Positions 48,596 through 62,532 of a stretch of 64,000 nt of DNA are shown here, piece by piece. The notes under the pieces were generated by a model. It saw only the letters and a list, made by a program, of their open reading frames with translations. It did no database searches and was not told where the DNA came from. Source of the DNA: Chloroflexota bacterium (GTDB lineage Bacteria > Chloroflexota > Anaerolineae > Caldilineales > Caldilineaceae). Position 1 is the first letter of the stretch; every line of letters starts with the position of its first letter. Made by a program: the position numbers and the translations under genes. The DNA lies in assembly GCA_016861025.1 (NCBI GenBank), contig BOKO01000012.1, positions 106,636-170,635 of the forward strand, written 5' to 3'.

Positions 48596-49675
48596 TCAGG
48601 TGCGCACATAGGACATAACGCCCAGTTGTCGCACCATTCCTTTCAATTCCATGAGCGCCAGCAAACTACTGACCTGCCCCGTCGTCATATTCGTCAGACG
48701 TACAAGTTCATCAACGTGCAGCGGTTCGTGCGAGAGATGTTGAAGCAGCGCAGCCTCCGCCGGGTCGGGGGGAACGCTCTGACGCACAGCTGTGTGATCG
48801 ACGATGCGACTCATGTTCAACTGTTCCAATACATCGTCGACCGACAGCAGCGGCGTAGCGCCTTGCTGAATCAATGCGTTGCAGCCTGCGCTGCCCGGCG
48901 ACAGGATGCTGCCGGGAACAGCAAAGAGATCGCGCCCCTGCTCGGCGGCGAACCGCGCCGTGATCAGTGCGCCGCTGCGTTCGCCTGCCTCGACGATAAT
49001 GACGCCACGACTTAGCCCGCTGATGATGCGATTGCGCGGCGGAAAGTTGCTGGCGTCGGGTCGCGTGCCGAGCGCATAGTCGCTCACCAACGCCCCCTGT
49101 TGCACGATCGCTTGCGCCAGCCCACGATTCTGCGGTGGGTATATCTGATCGACGCCGCTGCCGAGCACGGCGATCGTCCGCCCGCCGGCCTCCAGCGCAG
49201 CGCGATGCGCCACCGTGTCGATGCCAAGTGCAAGCCCGCTGATCACCGTGACGCCAGCCTGCGCCAGCTCGCTGCCAAGTACGCGCGCCACCTCGCGGCC
49301 GTAGCTGCTGGCGTGGCGTGTGCCGACGACCGCAATCGCCCACTCGTCCTGGCTGAGGATGCGCCCACGCACATAGATCACGGGCGGCGCACCGTCGATC
49401 GTGCGCAGCGATTCGGGATAGGCTGCGTCGTCCCAGGTCACCGCTTCAACGCCGGCGTTGATGACGCGCTGCAGCTCGGTCGCCGGGTCGATTGTGCGAC
49501 GTGCGTCGAGGAACAGCTCGATCGTGCGTCGATCCAACCGCGCAGCCTGCATTTGCTGGATCGATGCACGCCAGGCAGCCTCAATGTCTCCACACTCCTC
49601 GATCAGGGCGGCAAGGCGAACCGGCCCGATGCCGGACACTCGATTGAAGGCAATCCAGTATGCTTTGATGTTCAC
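48596..49675 (-). CDS. dprA: DNA-processing protein DprA (Smf)
   Basis: A 359-residue Rossmann-fold protein with a short N-terminal HhH/SAM-like region (about 1-60), the Rossmann core (GTRHASSYGREVARVLGSEL, SGLALGIDTVAHRAAL, SNFPPRNRIISGLS, VPGSILSPGSAG) and a C-terminal winged-helix (about 290-355). DprA loads RecA on incoming single-stranded DNA during transformation. Its presence is widespread and does not by itself prove competence. It lies 102 bp after rimM, which is upstream on the same strand. Confidence 0.95.
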   Translation of the reverse strand: MNIKAYWIAFNRVSGIGPVRLAALIEECGDIEAAWRASIQQMQAARLDRRTIELFLDARRTIDPATELQRVINAGVEAVTWDDAAYPESLRTIDGAPPVIYVRGRILSQDEWAIAVVGTRHASSYGREVARVLGSELAQAGVTVISGLALGIDTVAHRAALEAGGRTIAVLGSGVDQIYPPQNRGLAQAIVQQGALVSDYALGTRPDASNFPPRNRIISGLSRGVIIVEAGERSGALITARFAAEQGRDLFAVPGSILSPGSAGCNALIQQGATPLLSVDDVLEQLNMSRIVDHTAVRQSVPPDPAEAALLQHLSHEPLHVDELVRLTNMTTGQVSSLLALMELKGMVRQLGVMSYVRT

Positions 49676-49777
49676 AGCGAAACGCTCATCAGTTGATGAG
49701 ATTCACAAACGGCGAGCAAAAAGCCTGTTGTCCGTAGCAAGACGCGCACGGCGTCGCCTGTGGCGACCAACACGTTC

Positions 49778-50398
49778 TCAGTCGGCTGTTTCCGGCTCAA
49801 GCAACCCATCGAGCAGGCGAACGGTCATGACGCCCTTGTCTAAATCGACCGCCTTGATCACTTCAGGGATCGCCGGCAGCAACAATTCCTGTTGGCGCTG
49901 CATGCCGGCCGCCAGGCGCACGACGTAGACATCGTTGGCGCCGGTTATCAAAACATCGACAAGCTCACCCAGTTCGACGGCGTCTTCACCGACCACACGC
50001 AGACCGATCAGGTCGTGGATCCAGTAAGCGCCTTCTTCAAGCTCGGCGGCATGGTTTTCGTCGATAAAGAGCCACAGGCCACGAAGCTGATCGGCAGCGT
50101 TGCGATCTTCGATCCCCTCGAAGCGAATCAACAGAAATTCTTTGTGCGGGCGCACAGCGGCGATCTCGACTTCAACCAGGTCGGCGCCCAACATCAGTTG
50201 CTCGCCTGGCGCAAATCGTTCGGGGTAATCGGTGTACAGATCCACCTTCACCTCGCCGCGCAGCCCATGTACGCCGACGATATGACCGACAGCCATGCAG
50301 CCATCGGGGACGAGGACATCCTGGTTGCGGACGCGGTAAAACTGTCCCTGACGTTGCGAAGATTTTTTTGAAGGCATGGGACGTGCAAACTCGGGCAT
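49778..50398 (-). CDS. rimM: Ribosome maturation factor RimM
   Basis: A 206-residue protein needed for 30S maturation; it binds S19. The RimM domain has VGHIVGVHGLRGEVKVDLYTDYPERF (split here as residues 37-62), then the PRC-barrel half with GAYWIHDLIGLRVV and PAIPEVIKAVDL. A 30-residue basic N-terminal extension precedes the core, so the start could be later, but GGTGGAG lies before ATG 50398. It is followed leftwards by dprA rather than the usual trmD. Confidence 0.93.
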   Translation of the reverse strand: MPEFARPMPSKKSSQRQGQFYRVRNQDVLVPDGCMAVGHIVGVHGLRGEVKVDLYTDYPERFAPGEQLMLGADLVEVEIAAVRPHKEFLLIRFEGIEDRNAADQLRGLWLFIDENHAAELEEGAYWIHDLIGLRVVGEDAVELGELVDVLITGANDVYVVRLAAGMQRQQELLLPAIPEVIKAVDLDKGVMTVRLLDGLLEPETAD

Positions 50399-50418
50399 GA
50401 CATCTCCACCAGCCCGGC

Positions 50419-50445
50419 AAAAGAAAAGGCTGCCGGCGGCAGCCC
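50419..50445 (-). terminator. Rho-independent terminator/attenuator between khpA and rimM
   Basis: On the minus strand GGCTGCC (50444-50438) pairs with GGCAGCC (50434-50428) around 3 nt, followed by TTTTCTTTT (50427-50419). It lies 37 bp past khpA and 20 bp before rimM, so it should reduce rimM expression relative to rpsP-khpA. Confidence 0.85.
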
Positions 50446-50481
50446 TTCTTGACTTGCCTGGCTACGCAGGTGCTGGGAAGC

Positions 50482-50709
50482 TCAGTCGATTTCCAGCAAC
50501 ACAGGTTTGCGATGATTGCGCGCCGCTACATCGAGCAACGAACGCATGGCATTGGCGACGCGCCCGTTGCGACCGACGACTCGACCGACATCCTGCTGCG
50601 CCACGCGCAATTTGATGATTGTCTCACGGCGCGTCTCTTTGGTGTAGACGCGCACGCGCGCCGGCTCTTCGACCAGCGACTCAGCAAGGAAGCGAATCAA
50701 TTCTTCCAT
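50482..50709 (-). CDS. khpA: KhpA (YlqC) KH-domain RNA-binding protein
   Basis: A 75-residue protein of the KhpA type. The KH motif is DVGRVVGRNGRVANAMRSLL, with a VGRxGR loop in place of GxxG. It pairs with KhpB in other bacteria and binds RNA, affecting cell envelope and division. It lies between rpsP (14 bp upstream) and rimM, as usual. Confidence 0.94.
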   Translation of the reverse strand: MEELIRFLAESLVEEPARVRVYTKETRRETIIKLRVAQQDVGRVVGRNGRVANAMRSLLDVAARNHRKPVLLEID

Positions 50710-50723
50710 AATGTTTGGTCAGC

Positions 50724-51017
50724 TCAGGCGGCGGCGCTTTCGGCAACCGGCGTGTAGGGAACCGGATTGCCGCTGGCGTCGACCAAATTGACGCGCTGCA
50801 AAATCCTGACCACACCGTCGCTTGGCTGCGCGCCATTGCTCAACCAATAGGCGGCGCGCTCCATTTGCAGATCCACCGTTTCCGGTTGGGTGTGCGGGTT
50901 GTAGGTGCCGATGCTTTCGATGAAGCGGCCGTCGCGCGGCGAACGTTTGTCGGCCACGACGATGCGATAGAAAGGCGCCTTCTTTGCTCCCATGCGGCGC
51001 AGACGAATACGAACCAT
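50724..51017 (-). CDS. rpsP: 30S ribosomal protein S16
   Basis: A 97-residue ribosomal protein with the universal start MVRIRLRRMGAKKAPFYRIV and RDGRFIESIGTYNPHT. Its length is normal (about 80-100). AAGGAGAG precedes the ATG. It lies between ffh (200-bp gap, no gene) and khpA. The gap is unusually wide and may carry a separate promoter. Confidence 0.96.
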   Translation of the reverse strand: MVRIRLRRMGAKKAPFYRIVVADKRSPRDGRFIESIGTYNPHTQPETVDLQMERAAYWLSNGAQPSDGVVRILQRVNLVDASGNPVPYTPVAESAAA

Positions 51018-51217
51018 TGTTTCAAACTCTCCTTACATGTCACTCGGATAGAAATCTTGCGATGCAGAATCTATCGTTCCAAAGCGAGAATAATACGAAT
51101 CTATGGCGTTTATGGTCAGATGCTCTCTGCTGCACGATTTGAGGAATACGCTTTGGACGGTGCGCGAAACCGCGTGCAGAGTGCAATCGACCAATCTCCA
51201 ACAGAATATCGGGCGAT

Positions 51218-52603
<1,386 letters not shown>

Positions 52604-52974
52604 AACGACTCTCTTCGATCAAATCGATCAAAACACTCAATTGCCACAGCACAATCGTCACAGCCGATTTACATGTCAAACAGTATCGCTACACTCAATG
52701 CCCGACTGCTCCATCAAGCAATTGTGTGGATTGCAAAATACAGCATATTGTAGCTGCAACCGGATGGCTGGTCAAACTCTAGAGGTTATCAGGAGTGCGC
52801 TTTCCGTTGAAGGCTAAAATTGAATCCACTTGTCTGGATGTCACTTTGGGGGAATTCTTGGTTGATGATATGATTACGCAGTTACTAACCGTGCGCCCGC
52901 CGATAAACCGGTGAGAGTTGAATCGGTGTGAGCGAGATAACCAAAACAATGGCGGCGCTATATACGAGGAAGTT
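52604..52974. other. Divergent intergenic region between ffh and tig
   Basis: This 371-bp gap separates two divergent protein-targeting genes and must hold promoters for both. I see an ATCGATC-type palindrome near 52628 and no stable protein-coding frame. I looked for the small SRP RNA (conserved GGAAGGAAGCAG-type apical loop) and do not find it. Confidence 0.4.
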
Positions 52975-54435
52975 ATGTCATTTACTGTCACCACTGAACC
53001 GCGTGAAAATCGCCAACTGGCGGTTACAATTGAAGTCTCAAAAGAGGTCGTTGACAAGGAGCTGCGCAAGGCGGCGGCGGCTGTTGCCAGCCAATATCGC
53101 ATCCCTGGGTTTCGCAAAGGAAAAGCTCCCTATCACATTGTCGTACAGCAGGTCGGATTGTCTAACCTCTACTCCGAGTTTATTGATGAGCTTGGGCAAC
53201 GCGTTTTTCGTGAGGCGATCGAGCAGGAAAAGATTGAACCTTACGCGCAGTCGTCGCTCGAGGATATTCAGCTCGAACCGTTGGTTTACAAGCTGATTGT
53301 GCCGTTAGAGCCAGTTGTAAGGCTGGGCGACTATCGTTCGCTGCGCGTCGAGGAGGAGCCGATCGAGGTTGACACGAACGAAGTCGAGCAGCGGTTGGAG
53401 ATGTATCGCGACGAATACGCCGGATGGCAGGAAGTCGAGCGTCCCAGCCAGTTTGGCGACCTGCTCACAGTGAATGTCAGAAGCGTGATCATTCCTGACA
53501 GTGACGACGAGAACGGTGACAACGCCGAGGAGATCGTCGTGCTCGACGAGACCGACTGGGAGATCACGCTCGATGAAGAAAACCCGATGGAGCCGGCCGG
53601 TTTTGACCGTGAGCTTATCGGAATGCGCGCCGGTGAAGAAAAGGAGTTCGTGGTCGAGTGGCCGGCGGACACCCAAAGCATTTACGCCGGCAAGCGTGCG
53701 CGCTTTCATGTCGAGGTGACCAGCGTCGAGGGATATGAAAAACCTGAACTTGACGACGATTTTGCGAAATTGGTGGGGCCGGACTACGAGACGATCGACG
53801 ATTTGAGAAATGCGATCGTTGAAAGTCTGCAAAACGAGAAACGCAACGCCGCGCGCAGCAGTTATATCAACAAGGTGTTGGATAGGCTTGTGGAGATCAG
53901 CGAGCTGGACTATCCCCCCGCCGTGATCGAGGATCAGCTCGACGGCATGGTGCGCGACATGGATCAGCGTCTGCGTCGTATGGGCTTGGGAGAAGGTCTG
54001 GAAGGCTATCTTCGCATGATCAATCAAAGCGAAGAAGACTATCGCGAGTCGTTGCGTTCCGAAGCCAGCAAGCTCGCCTTGCGCAACCTGGTGCTTTCCG
54101 AGGTGATCAAGCAGGAAGGCATCGAAGCCACCGACGACGACATCGAAGAGCACATCAAACAGCTGGTTGGCGTCGACGAGAACGGCGAAATTCTTGAATC
54201 GGCTGTGGAACTGGCGAACATGCTGCGCTTTGGCGGTGGGCGTTCTCTGGTTGTCAGTCAGGTGCTTTCCAGCAAGGCCGTCGATTTCCTGGTGGCGCTG
54301 GCGCGCGGTGAAGAGCCGCCTTCCCCAGCCGCCAAGTCTGAAAGCAGCGCAGCCGAAGCAACAAACATGGACGAAGTTTCGGGCTCGTCTACGGACGCAA
54401 TTGACAACAGCGAAACCGAGGAAAAGTCGGAATAA
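52975..54435 (+). CDS. tig: Trigger factor
   Basis: A 486-residue ribosome-associated chaperone. The N-terminal ribosome-binding domain (1-115) has the signature GFRKGKAPYHIV. The FKBP-type PPIase domain (about 155-245) and the C-terminal chaperone arms follow, and an acidic tail ends the protein. Insertions in the PPIase domain (DSDDENGDNAEEI) make it slightly longer than the about 430-residue standard. ATG 52975 after GAGGAAG is chosen. It is upstream of clpP-clpX, as in many bacteria, but with a 244-bp gap and a hairpin. Confidence 0.95.
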   Translation: MSFTVTTEPRENRQLAVTIEVSKEVVDKELRKAAAAVASQYRIPGFRKGKAPYHIVVQQVGLSNLYSEFIDELGQRVFREAIEQEKIEPYAQSSLEDIQLEPLVYKLIVPLEPVVRLGDYRSLRVEEEPIEVDTNEVEQRLEMYRDEYAGWQEVERPSQFGDLLTVNVRSVIIPDSDDENGDNAEEIVVLDETDWEITLDEENPMEPAGFDRELIGMRAGEEKEFVVEWPADTQSIYAGKRARFHVEVTSVEGYEKPELDDDFAKLVGPDYETIDDLRNAIVESLQNEKRNAARSSYINKVLDRLVEISELDYPPAVIEDQLDGMVRDMDQRLRRMGLGEGLEGYLRMINQSEEDYRESLRSEASKLALRNLVLSEVIKQEGIEATDDDIEEHIKQLVGVDENGEILESAVELANMLRFGGGRSLVVSQVLSSKAVDFLVALARGEEPPSPAAKSESSAAEATNMDEVSGSSTDAIDNSETEEKSE

Positions 54436-54482
54436 CCGATCTTTTCCACCCGCGGTTCGCAATCTTTGCACGTACATGACAG

Positions 54483-54522
54483 GCTGCCTCTAACACAATG
54501 CAAACGCATAATTGGAGGCAGC
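54483..54522 (+). terminator. Hairpin after tig
   Basis: GCTGCCTC (54483-54490) pairs with GAGGCAGC (54515-54522) around a 24-nt loop. Only TTACTTTAG follows, so it is a weak or attenuating terminator between tig and clpP. Confidence 0.45.
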
Positions 54523-54679
54523 TTACTTTAGTCTAGCGGAATCGAACCTATTGTGTGGGGGGAAGAATTAGTTTCCGTGAAACGCGCCTGATTGCACCGG
54601 ATGTATTGCAAACGCAATGGCGCAGTCCGCAGCCTCACGGCGAAGAATGTATGCATGAAGGAATGCAGGAGAAAAAGCC

Positions 54680-55351
54680 ATGATCAATCCGATGAATGTC
54701 ATCCCAATGGTGATCGATAGCTCCAGCCGTGGTGAGCGCGCTTATGATATCTACAGTCTATTGCTCAAAGAGCGCATCATCTTCCTGGGTACGCCGATCA
54801 ACGACCAGGTCGCCAATCTTATTGTGGCGCAACTGCTCTATCTGAACGGCGAAGATCCAAATCAGCCAATCAATATGTACATCAACAGCCCCGGCGGCAG
54901 CATCTATGCTGGCCTGGCGATCTACGACACGATGCAGATGATCTCGGCGCCGGTGGCGACCTATGCGGTCGGCGTGACAGCGAGCATGGGCACAGTTTTG
55001 TTGGCGTCGGGCGCCAAAGGCAAACGCTATGCATTGCCGCATGCCACCATCCACATGCATCCCGCCAGCAGCGGCGCACAGGGTTACACTGAAGATATGC
55101 GCATCGCCTTCCGCGAACAGGAACGCGTCCAGACGCAACTCTTCCATCTTGTCGGCAAACATTCAGGCCACGACTGGAAAGAGATCGAGGAGATGTTTAT
55201 CCGCGATCGCTACATGAACGCGCTGGAGGCGAAGAATTTTGGGCTGGTCGACCAGGTGCTGGGCAATTTTGATGATGTGGTCGTGATCACGAAGGAGGGT
55301 CAGATCAAATTTGCTGGCGAGCTGGAAACATCAACCAATGGGTCGAATTGA
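54680..55351 (+). CDS. clpP: ATP-dependent Clp protease proteolytic subunit
   Basis: A 223-residue serine protease. The catalytic Ser is in GVTASMGTVLLA, the His in LPHATIHMHPASSG (more often MIHQP) and the Asp in RDRYMNALEA. Fourteen subunits form the chamber that ClpX feeds. AGGAGAAA precedes the ATG. clpX follows after 6 bp. The N-terminus (MINPMNVIPMVIDSSSRGERAYD) is as expected. Confidence 0.96.
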   Translation: MINPMNVIPMVIDSSSRGERAYDIYSLLLKERIIFLGTPINDQVANLIVAQLLYLNGEDPNQPINMYINSPGGSIYAGLAIYDTMQMISAPVATYAVGVTASMGTVLLASGAKGKRYALPHATIHMHPASSGAQGYTEDMRIAFREQERVQTQLFHLVGKHSGHDWKEIEEMFIRDRYMNALEAKNFGLVDQVLGNFDDVVVITKEGQIKFAGELETSTNGSN

Positions 55352-55357
55352 CGCGGA

Positions 55358-56797
<1,440 letters not shown>

Positions 56798-56929
56798 CAG
56801 GAGCAAGTTATCGTCCTGCGCAAGACGTCATCGTGTTCTGACATACAAAAAGTGCAGCGGCTACATGCGTCGATGCGAATATCCCACAAAGAGGGAAGCG
56901 CCCGACATATCCAAATAGCGCGCCAATTC

Positions 56930-56972
56930 AAGGAGGCAAGGAGCGTGAATAGCACCGGCCTCCTTTTTATTT
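56930..56972 (+). terminator. Rho-independent terminator of clpP-clpX
   Basis: AAGGAGGC (56930-56937) pairs with GCCTCCTT (56958-56965) around a 20-nt loop, then TTTATTT follows. A separate promoter for the next operon must lie in the about 90 bp beyond. Confidence 0.7.
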
Positions 56973-57063
56973 GATGCATGATTGAGAAGCAAGAACAGCG
57001 CAAACTCGTCGCGCGGACGCCCACACGACGAGGGACCATCCCCCGGCGGCAAAGGAGGTGAAC

Positions 57064-58305
57064 GTGAATATTACGCTAATGCACTACTCGGCGCCCCCGG
57101 TTGTTGGCGGCGTGGAAAGTGTACTCGCCCATCACGCCCGCTTAATGGCGAACGCCGGCCATCAGACTCAGATCGTAGCTGCGCGCGGTGAACCAGGGTC
57201 GGACTCGGTGAGGTTGCGCCGCGCCCCGCTGATTGACTCGCTTCATCCGGAAGTATTGGCGGTCAAGTCGGAACTCGATCATGGCGAGGTGACGCCGCGC
57301 TTTGCCGCGCTGCGCGACGCAATCGTTGAACAACTTTCTCCGTTGCTCTCGGCGAGCGATGTTGTGATTGCCCACAACATCTGTTCGCTGGCAAAAAATC
57401 TGCCGCTGACCGCAGCGTTGGCAGAGCTTCAAGCGAACTCCTTGCGGCCGCACTTCATCCTCTGGCATCACGACCTGGCATGGACGACGCCCCGCTATCG
57501 CGCTGAATTGCGCGACGGGTATCCGTGGGATTTGTTGCGGTCGCGCTGGCCCGGCGCCACACATGTCGTCGATTCTCACCTGCGTCGCCGCGAGCTGGCT
57601 GAGTTGATCGGTGTTGCACCAGAAACCATCCATGTCATCCCGATCGGCGTCGATCTGGCGGCGTTTTACAAGCTGGAATCGTTGACCACCGATTTGCTCG
57701 CCCGCATCGGCGTTTGGGATGCGGCGCCGATCTTGTTGCTGCCGGCGCGCCTCACGCGGCGCAAGAACATCGAGTTTGGATTGCGCATGTTGGCGGCGCT
57801 TCGACGGCGTATGCCCGCTGCCGTGCTGGTGGTCACAGGGCCGCTAGGTCCGCACAATCCGGCTAATGTTCGCTACCTTGAAGAACTTCATGCGTTGCGC
57901 ACGGAACTGGAATTGCAGAACGCCGCCGTCTTTCTCGCCGATTGGAGCGATCAATTTCTTCCCGACAGCGTCATCGCCGATTTCTACCGGCTGGCGGATG
58001 CGCTCTTCCTGCCCAGCCTGGAGGAAGGGTTTGGCATTCCTATGCTCGAAGCCGCCTTCAGTCGAATGCCGATCTTCTGCAGCGCGATCGAACCGTTGAC
58101 CGAACTTGGTCGGGAAGATGTCGTCTATTTCGATCCTGTCGGTGATCCTGACGCTGCTGCGGCCTCTGTCGCTGCAACACTGGAATGCTCGCCCGTCTAT
58201 CGCGCCGCTGTGCACGCACGACGCACATATCGATGGGAGCGCGTCTATAGCCAACAGATTGCACCATTATTGGCGAACCTGCCGTCGGAAAAGGAGATTC
58301 ACTGA
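57064..58305 (+). CDS. GT4-family glycosyltransferase
   Basis: A 413-residue GT-B enzyme. Its N-terminal lobe begins NITLMHYSAPPVVGGVESV (the glycine-rich acceptor loop); the donor lobe has LLPARLTRRKNIEFGLR and the EEGFGIPMLEAAFSRMPIF motif (E-x7-E) of retaining GT4 transferases. The donor is a nucleotide sugar. The GT4 family includes glucosylglycerate- and sucrose-type synthases, so a role in solute synthesis is plausible. GTG 57064 follows AGGAGG at the right distance (5 nt); the GTG at 57058 overlaps it. The stop overlaps the next start by one base. Confidence 0.9.
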   Translation: MNITLMHYSAPPVVGGVESVLAHHARLMANAGHQTQIVAARGEPGSDSVRLRRAPLIDSLHPEVLAVKSELDHGEVTPRFAALRDAIVEQLSPLLSASDVVIAHNICSLAKNLPLTAALAELQANSLRPHFILWHHDLAWTTPRYRAELRDGYPWDLLRSRWPGATHVVDSHLRRRELAELIGVAPETIHVIPIGVDLAAFYKLESLTTDLLARIGVWDAAPILLLPARLTRRKNIEFGLRMLAALRRRMPAAVLVVTGPLGPHNPANVRYLEELHALRTELELQNAAVFLADWSDQFLPDSVIADFYRLADALFLPSLEEGFGIPMLEAAFSRMPIFCSAIEPLTELGREDVVYFDPVGDPDAAAASVAATLECSPVYRAAVHARRTYRWERVYSQQIAPLLANLPSEKEIH

Positions 58306-60164
58306 TGCCTACGCGGAGCAGTGTCTTTTCGCCGGTTCGAGTGGCGATGGTGCCGGTTCTCAGCGGGTGCGACGTCGCCACGGCGGTCAGCGCAGCGTGT
58401 GCGATCGCTGACGAGGTTGTGCTGGTCGGGCTGGTGATCGCATCAAGCGAGCGTGTGTTGAGCGCCAACACGAAAGAGGCGCGTGGCTTGCGGCGTCTGA
58501 TGCAAGAGATCGCAAGTCACGCGCCGCCCGGACGACGCAAAGTGATCCGGCAAGGGGATGTGTTGGTTGCTGCGCAGCCCTGGCAAGAGCTGGTGCGGTA
58601 CATTGCTGTTCATCCTCCCGATCTGCTCGTGCTCGACTGGTGGAGCCACCCGGAATGTCTGAATGTGTCGCAGGAGGATATTTGGCGTTCGCCGCCGGCC
58701 GATATGGCGATGGTGCGCGGTCCCTTTCCCCAGTTTCCACAGCGGGTGTTGCTCCCGCTGCGCGGCGGGCCACATGCCGAGTTGGTGTTGAACGTGGGGC
58801 TTGCCCTGCGCCCTCCGCTGCTGCACGCGTTGCATCTGCGCCCGACAGCGGCGACGCTACAAGATCAGACGGCTTTTGCGGGTCTTGACCTGGTGCTGCG
58901 TCAACTGCCGGAGGTGCGGCTGAATTGGGTGGTCACCGATGACCCGATCCAGACGATCCTGGCTGAATCGAGCGAGCATGATCTTGTCATTCTTGGGGCA
59001 ACGGCGCAGCGCCTGGAAAAGCCGACATCGCTTGGCCCGGTCGCCGACGCCGTGATCCACAACTCGCGCACACCGGTGATCGTCGTCAAGCGTATGCGTC
59101 CGCTGTTGTGGCCGATCACCGATGAGATGAGCGGTGCAGGCGCAATCTCGATTCTGGTCGATAAGTGGTTTGCCGAAAACACATTTCGCGCTGAAGAATT
59201 CGCCGATCTGCATGAATTGACCGCGATCAAACAGCGCAAGGGCTTGACGGTGAGCCTGGCGCTGCCGGCGCTCAACGAGGAGGAGACAGTCGGCGCCGTC
59301 ATCGCCACGGTGAAGCGCGCGCTAATGGACGAGGTTCCGCTCCTCGACGAGATCGTGTTGATCGACTCCGCCTCGAGCGACCGAACGCGCGAAATTGCGG
59401 CGTCGATGGGTGTACCGGTCTACATCCATCAGGAGCTTCTGCCTGAATATGGCGCACGGCACGGCAAGGGCGAGGCGCTCTGGAAAAGCTTATACATCAC
59501 GCGCGGGGACATTGTGGCATGGATCGACACCGACATTGTCAACATCCACCCGCGCTTTGTTTATGGCATTGTGGGGCCGTTGATCACAAACGATCGCGTG
59601 CAGTTGGTCAAAGCCTTCTATCGCCGCCCTCTGCGCGTGGGCGACAAAATCCAGGCAGGCGGCGGCGGGCGCGTCACCGAACTGATGGCGCGTCCACTTA
59701 TCAATCTCTTTTTCCCAGAGCTGTCAGGGATCATTCAGCCTCTCTCAGGCGAATACGCCGGGCGTCGCCAGGCGCTGGAAGCGATCAGCTTCTATTCTGG
59801 CTATGGCGTTGAAACAGGGATGCTGATCGACATCTTTGAGAAATTTGGGCTGGCGGCGATTGCGCAGGTCGATCTGTTGGAACGCGTCCATCACAACCAG
59901 TCGTTGGAAGCATTGAGCAAAATGGCGTTTGTCATTCTCCAGACCGTCATGTACAAACTGGAGAAGCGCTTTGGCCGCAGCGCGCTCGACGATGTGAACC
60001 GCACGATGAAGCTGGTTCGCTACACGCGCGGCAACTATTATCTGGATGTGGAAGAGGTTGTCGAACAGGCGCGTCCGCCGATGTGCACTCTTCCCGAATA
60101 TCTGGCAAGAAGAGAGGAGTTACACTGTGACCAGACTCTGGCTGGTGCGCCACGGACAAACTGA
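58305..60164 (+). CDS. USP-fused glucosyl-3-phosphoglycerate synthase-like GT2
   Basis: A 619-residue protein of two parts. Residues about 10-270 form two Usp-like lobes, the second ending in the Usp signature VILGATAQRL ... NSRTPVIVVKR. Residues about 310-600 are a GpgS-like GT2 domain: NEEETVGAVI (324 on), the metal-binding DTD at 408-410, GKGEALWKS, and PLSGEYAGRRQAL as in glucosyl-3-phosphoglycerate synthases. These use a nucleotide sugar and 3-phosphoglycerate. Free-standing GpgS is about 320-400 residues, so the Usp part is extra and may sense stress or a nucleotide. AAGGAG precedes the ATG, which overlaps the GT4 stop. Confidence 0.9.
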   Translation: MPTRSSVFSPVRVAMVPVLSGCDVATAVSAACAIADEVVLVGLVIASSERVLSANTKEARGLRRLMQEIASHAPPGRRKVIRQGDVLVAAQPWQELVRYIAVHPPDLLVLDWWSHPECLNVSQEDIWRSPPADMAMVRGPFPQFPQRVLLPLRGGPHAELVLNVGLALRPPLLHALHLRPTAATLQDQTAFAGLDLVLRQLPEVRLNWVVTDDPIQTILAESSEHDLVILGATAQRLEKPTSLGPVADAVIHNSRTPVIVVKRMRPLLWPITDEMSGAGAISILVDKWFAENTFRAEEFADLHELTAIKQRKGLTVSLALPALNEEETVGAVIATVKRALMDEVPLLDEIVLIDSASSDRTREIAASMGVPVYIHQELLPEYGARHGKGEALWKSLYITRGDIVAWIDTDIVNIHPRFVYGIVGPLITNDRVQLVKAFYRRPLRVGDKIQAGGGGRVTELMARPLINLFFPELSGIIQPLSGEYAGRRQALEAISFYSGYGVETGMLIDIFEKFGLAAIAQVDLLERVHHNQSLEALSKMAFVILQTVMYKLEKRFGRSALDDVNRTMKLVRYTRGNYYLDVEEVVEQARPPMCTLPEYLARREELHCDQTLAGAPRTN

Positions 60165-60720
60165 CTGGAACCTGCAAGGACGCTATCAAGGTCAGACTGA
60201 CCCACCGCTTAATGCAACCGGTGTGCAACAGGCGGAATTGGCGGCGCAAATGCTGTGCGGCCGAAAGTACGCCGCACTCTATAGCAGCGACTTGCAGCGT
60301 GCACGCGTCACCGCCGAAATCATTGGGCGGCAGCTTGGGTTGGAAGTTATCGCCGACCAGCGGCTGCGCGAGGTGAACCTGGGGGCATGGGAGGGAATGC
60401 TTGTGGGCGACATCCAGGCGCAGTATCCTGAAGAATGGGAGGCGCGCCAGCGCGACCGGCTGCGCTTTCGCGTGCCTGGCGGCGGTGAAAGCGTGATCGA
60501 TGTGGCGGAGCGCATGTGGCCCGCCATCGATGACCTCGCCAGCCGTCATCCTGATCAAGACATCATCGTTGTATCGCACGGACTGGCGCTGGCGACGATC
60601 CTCTGCCGGGCGCAAGATGTCCCGCTGGCAAGTGCGCGCGAATTGATTCCTGACAACGCTCAGCCGCATTGCATCGTGTGGGAAGTGCGCACCGCTGAGT
60701 TGTCGCTGCAGCCGGAGTAG
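60127..60720 (+). CDS. Histidine phosphatase, probable glucosyl-3-phosphoglycerate phosphatase
   Basis: A 197-residue enzyme of the phosphoglycerate-mutase-like superfamily. WLVRHGQTDWN carries the phospho-His, LYSSDLQRARVTAEII the conserved Arg, NLGAWEGM and VVSHGLALATIL the second His. GTG 60127 follows GAGGAG and overlaps the synthase gene by 38 bp, so the two are coupled. Mycobacterial glucosyl-3-phosphoglycerate phosphatase belongs to this superfamily, so the context makes that the best guess; CobC-type or general phosphatase are alternatives. Confidence 0.9.
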   Translation: MTRLWLVRHGQTDWNLQGRYQGQTDPPLNATGVQQAELAAQMLCGRKYAALYSSDLQRARVTAEIIGRQLGLEVIADQRLREVNLGAWEGMLVGDIQAQYPEEWEARQRDRLRFRVPGGGESVIDVAERMWPAIDDLASRHPDQDIIVVSHGLALATILCRAQDVPLASARELIPDNAQPHCIVWEVRTAELSLQPE

Positions 60721-60726
60721 ACGCCC

Positions 60727-62532
<1,806 letters not shown>

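Noticed and set aside
52604..52974. SRP RNA gene beside ffh
   Set aside because: The conserved apical-loop sequence was not found on either strand.
56944..56973. Leader peptide frame opening at GTG 56944 within the clpX terminator
   Set aside because: Only nine codons, lying inside the terminator stem-loop; likely chance.
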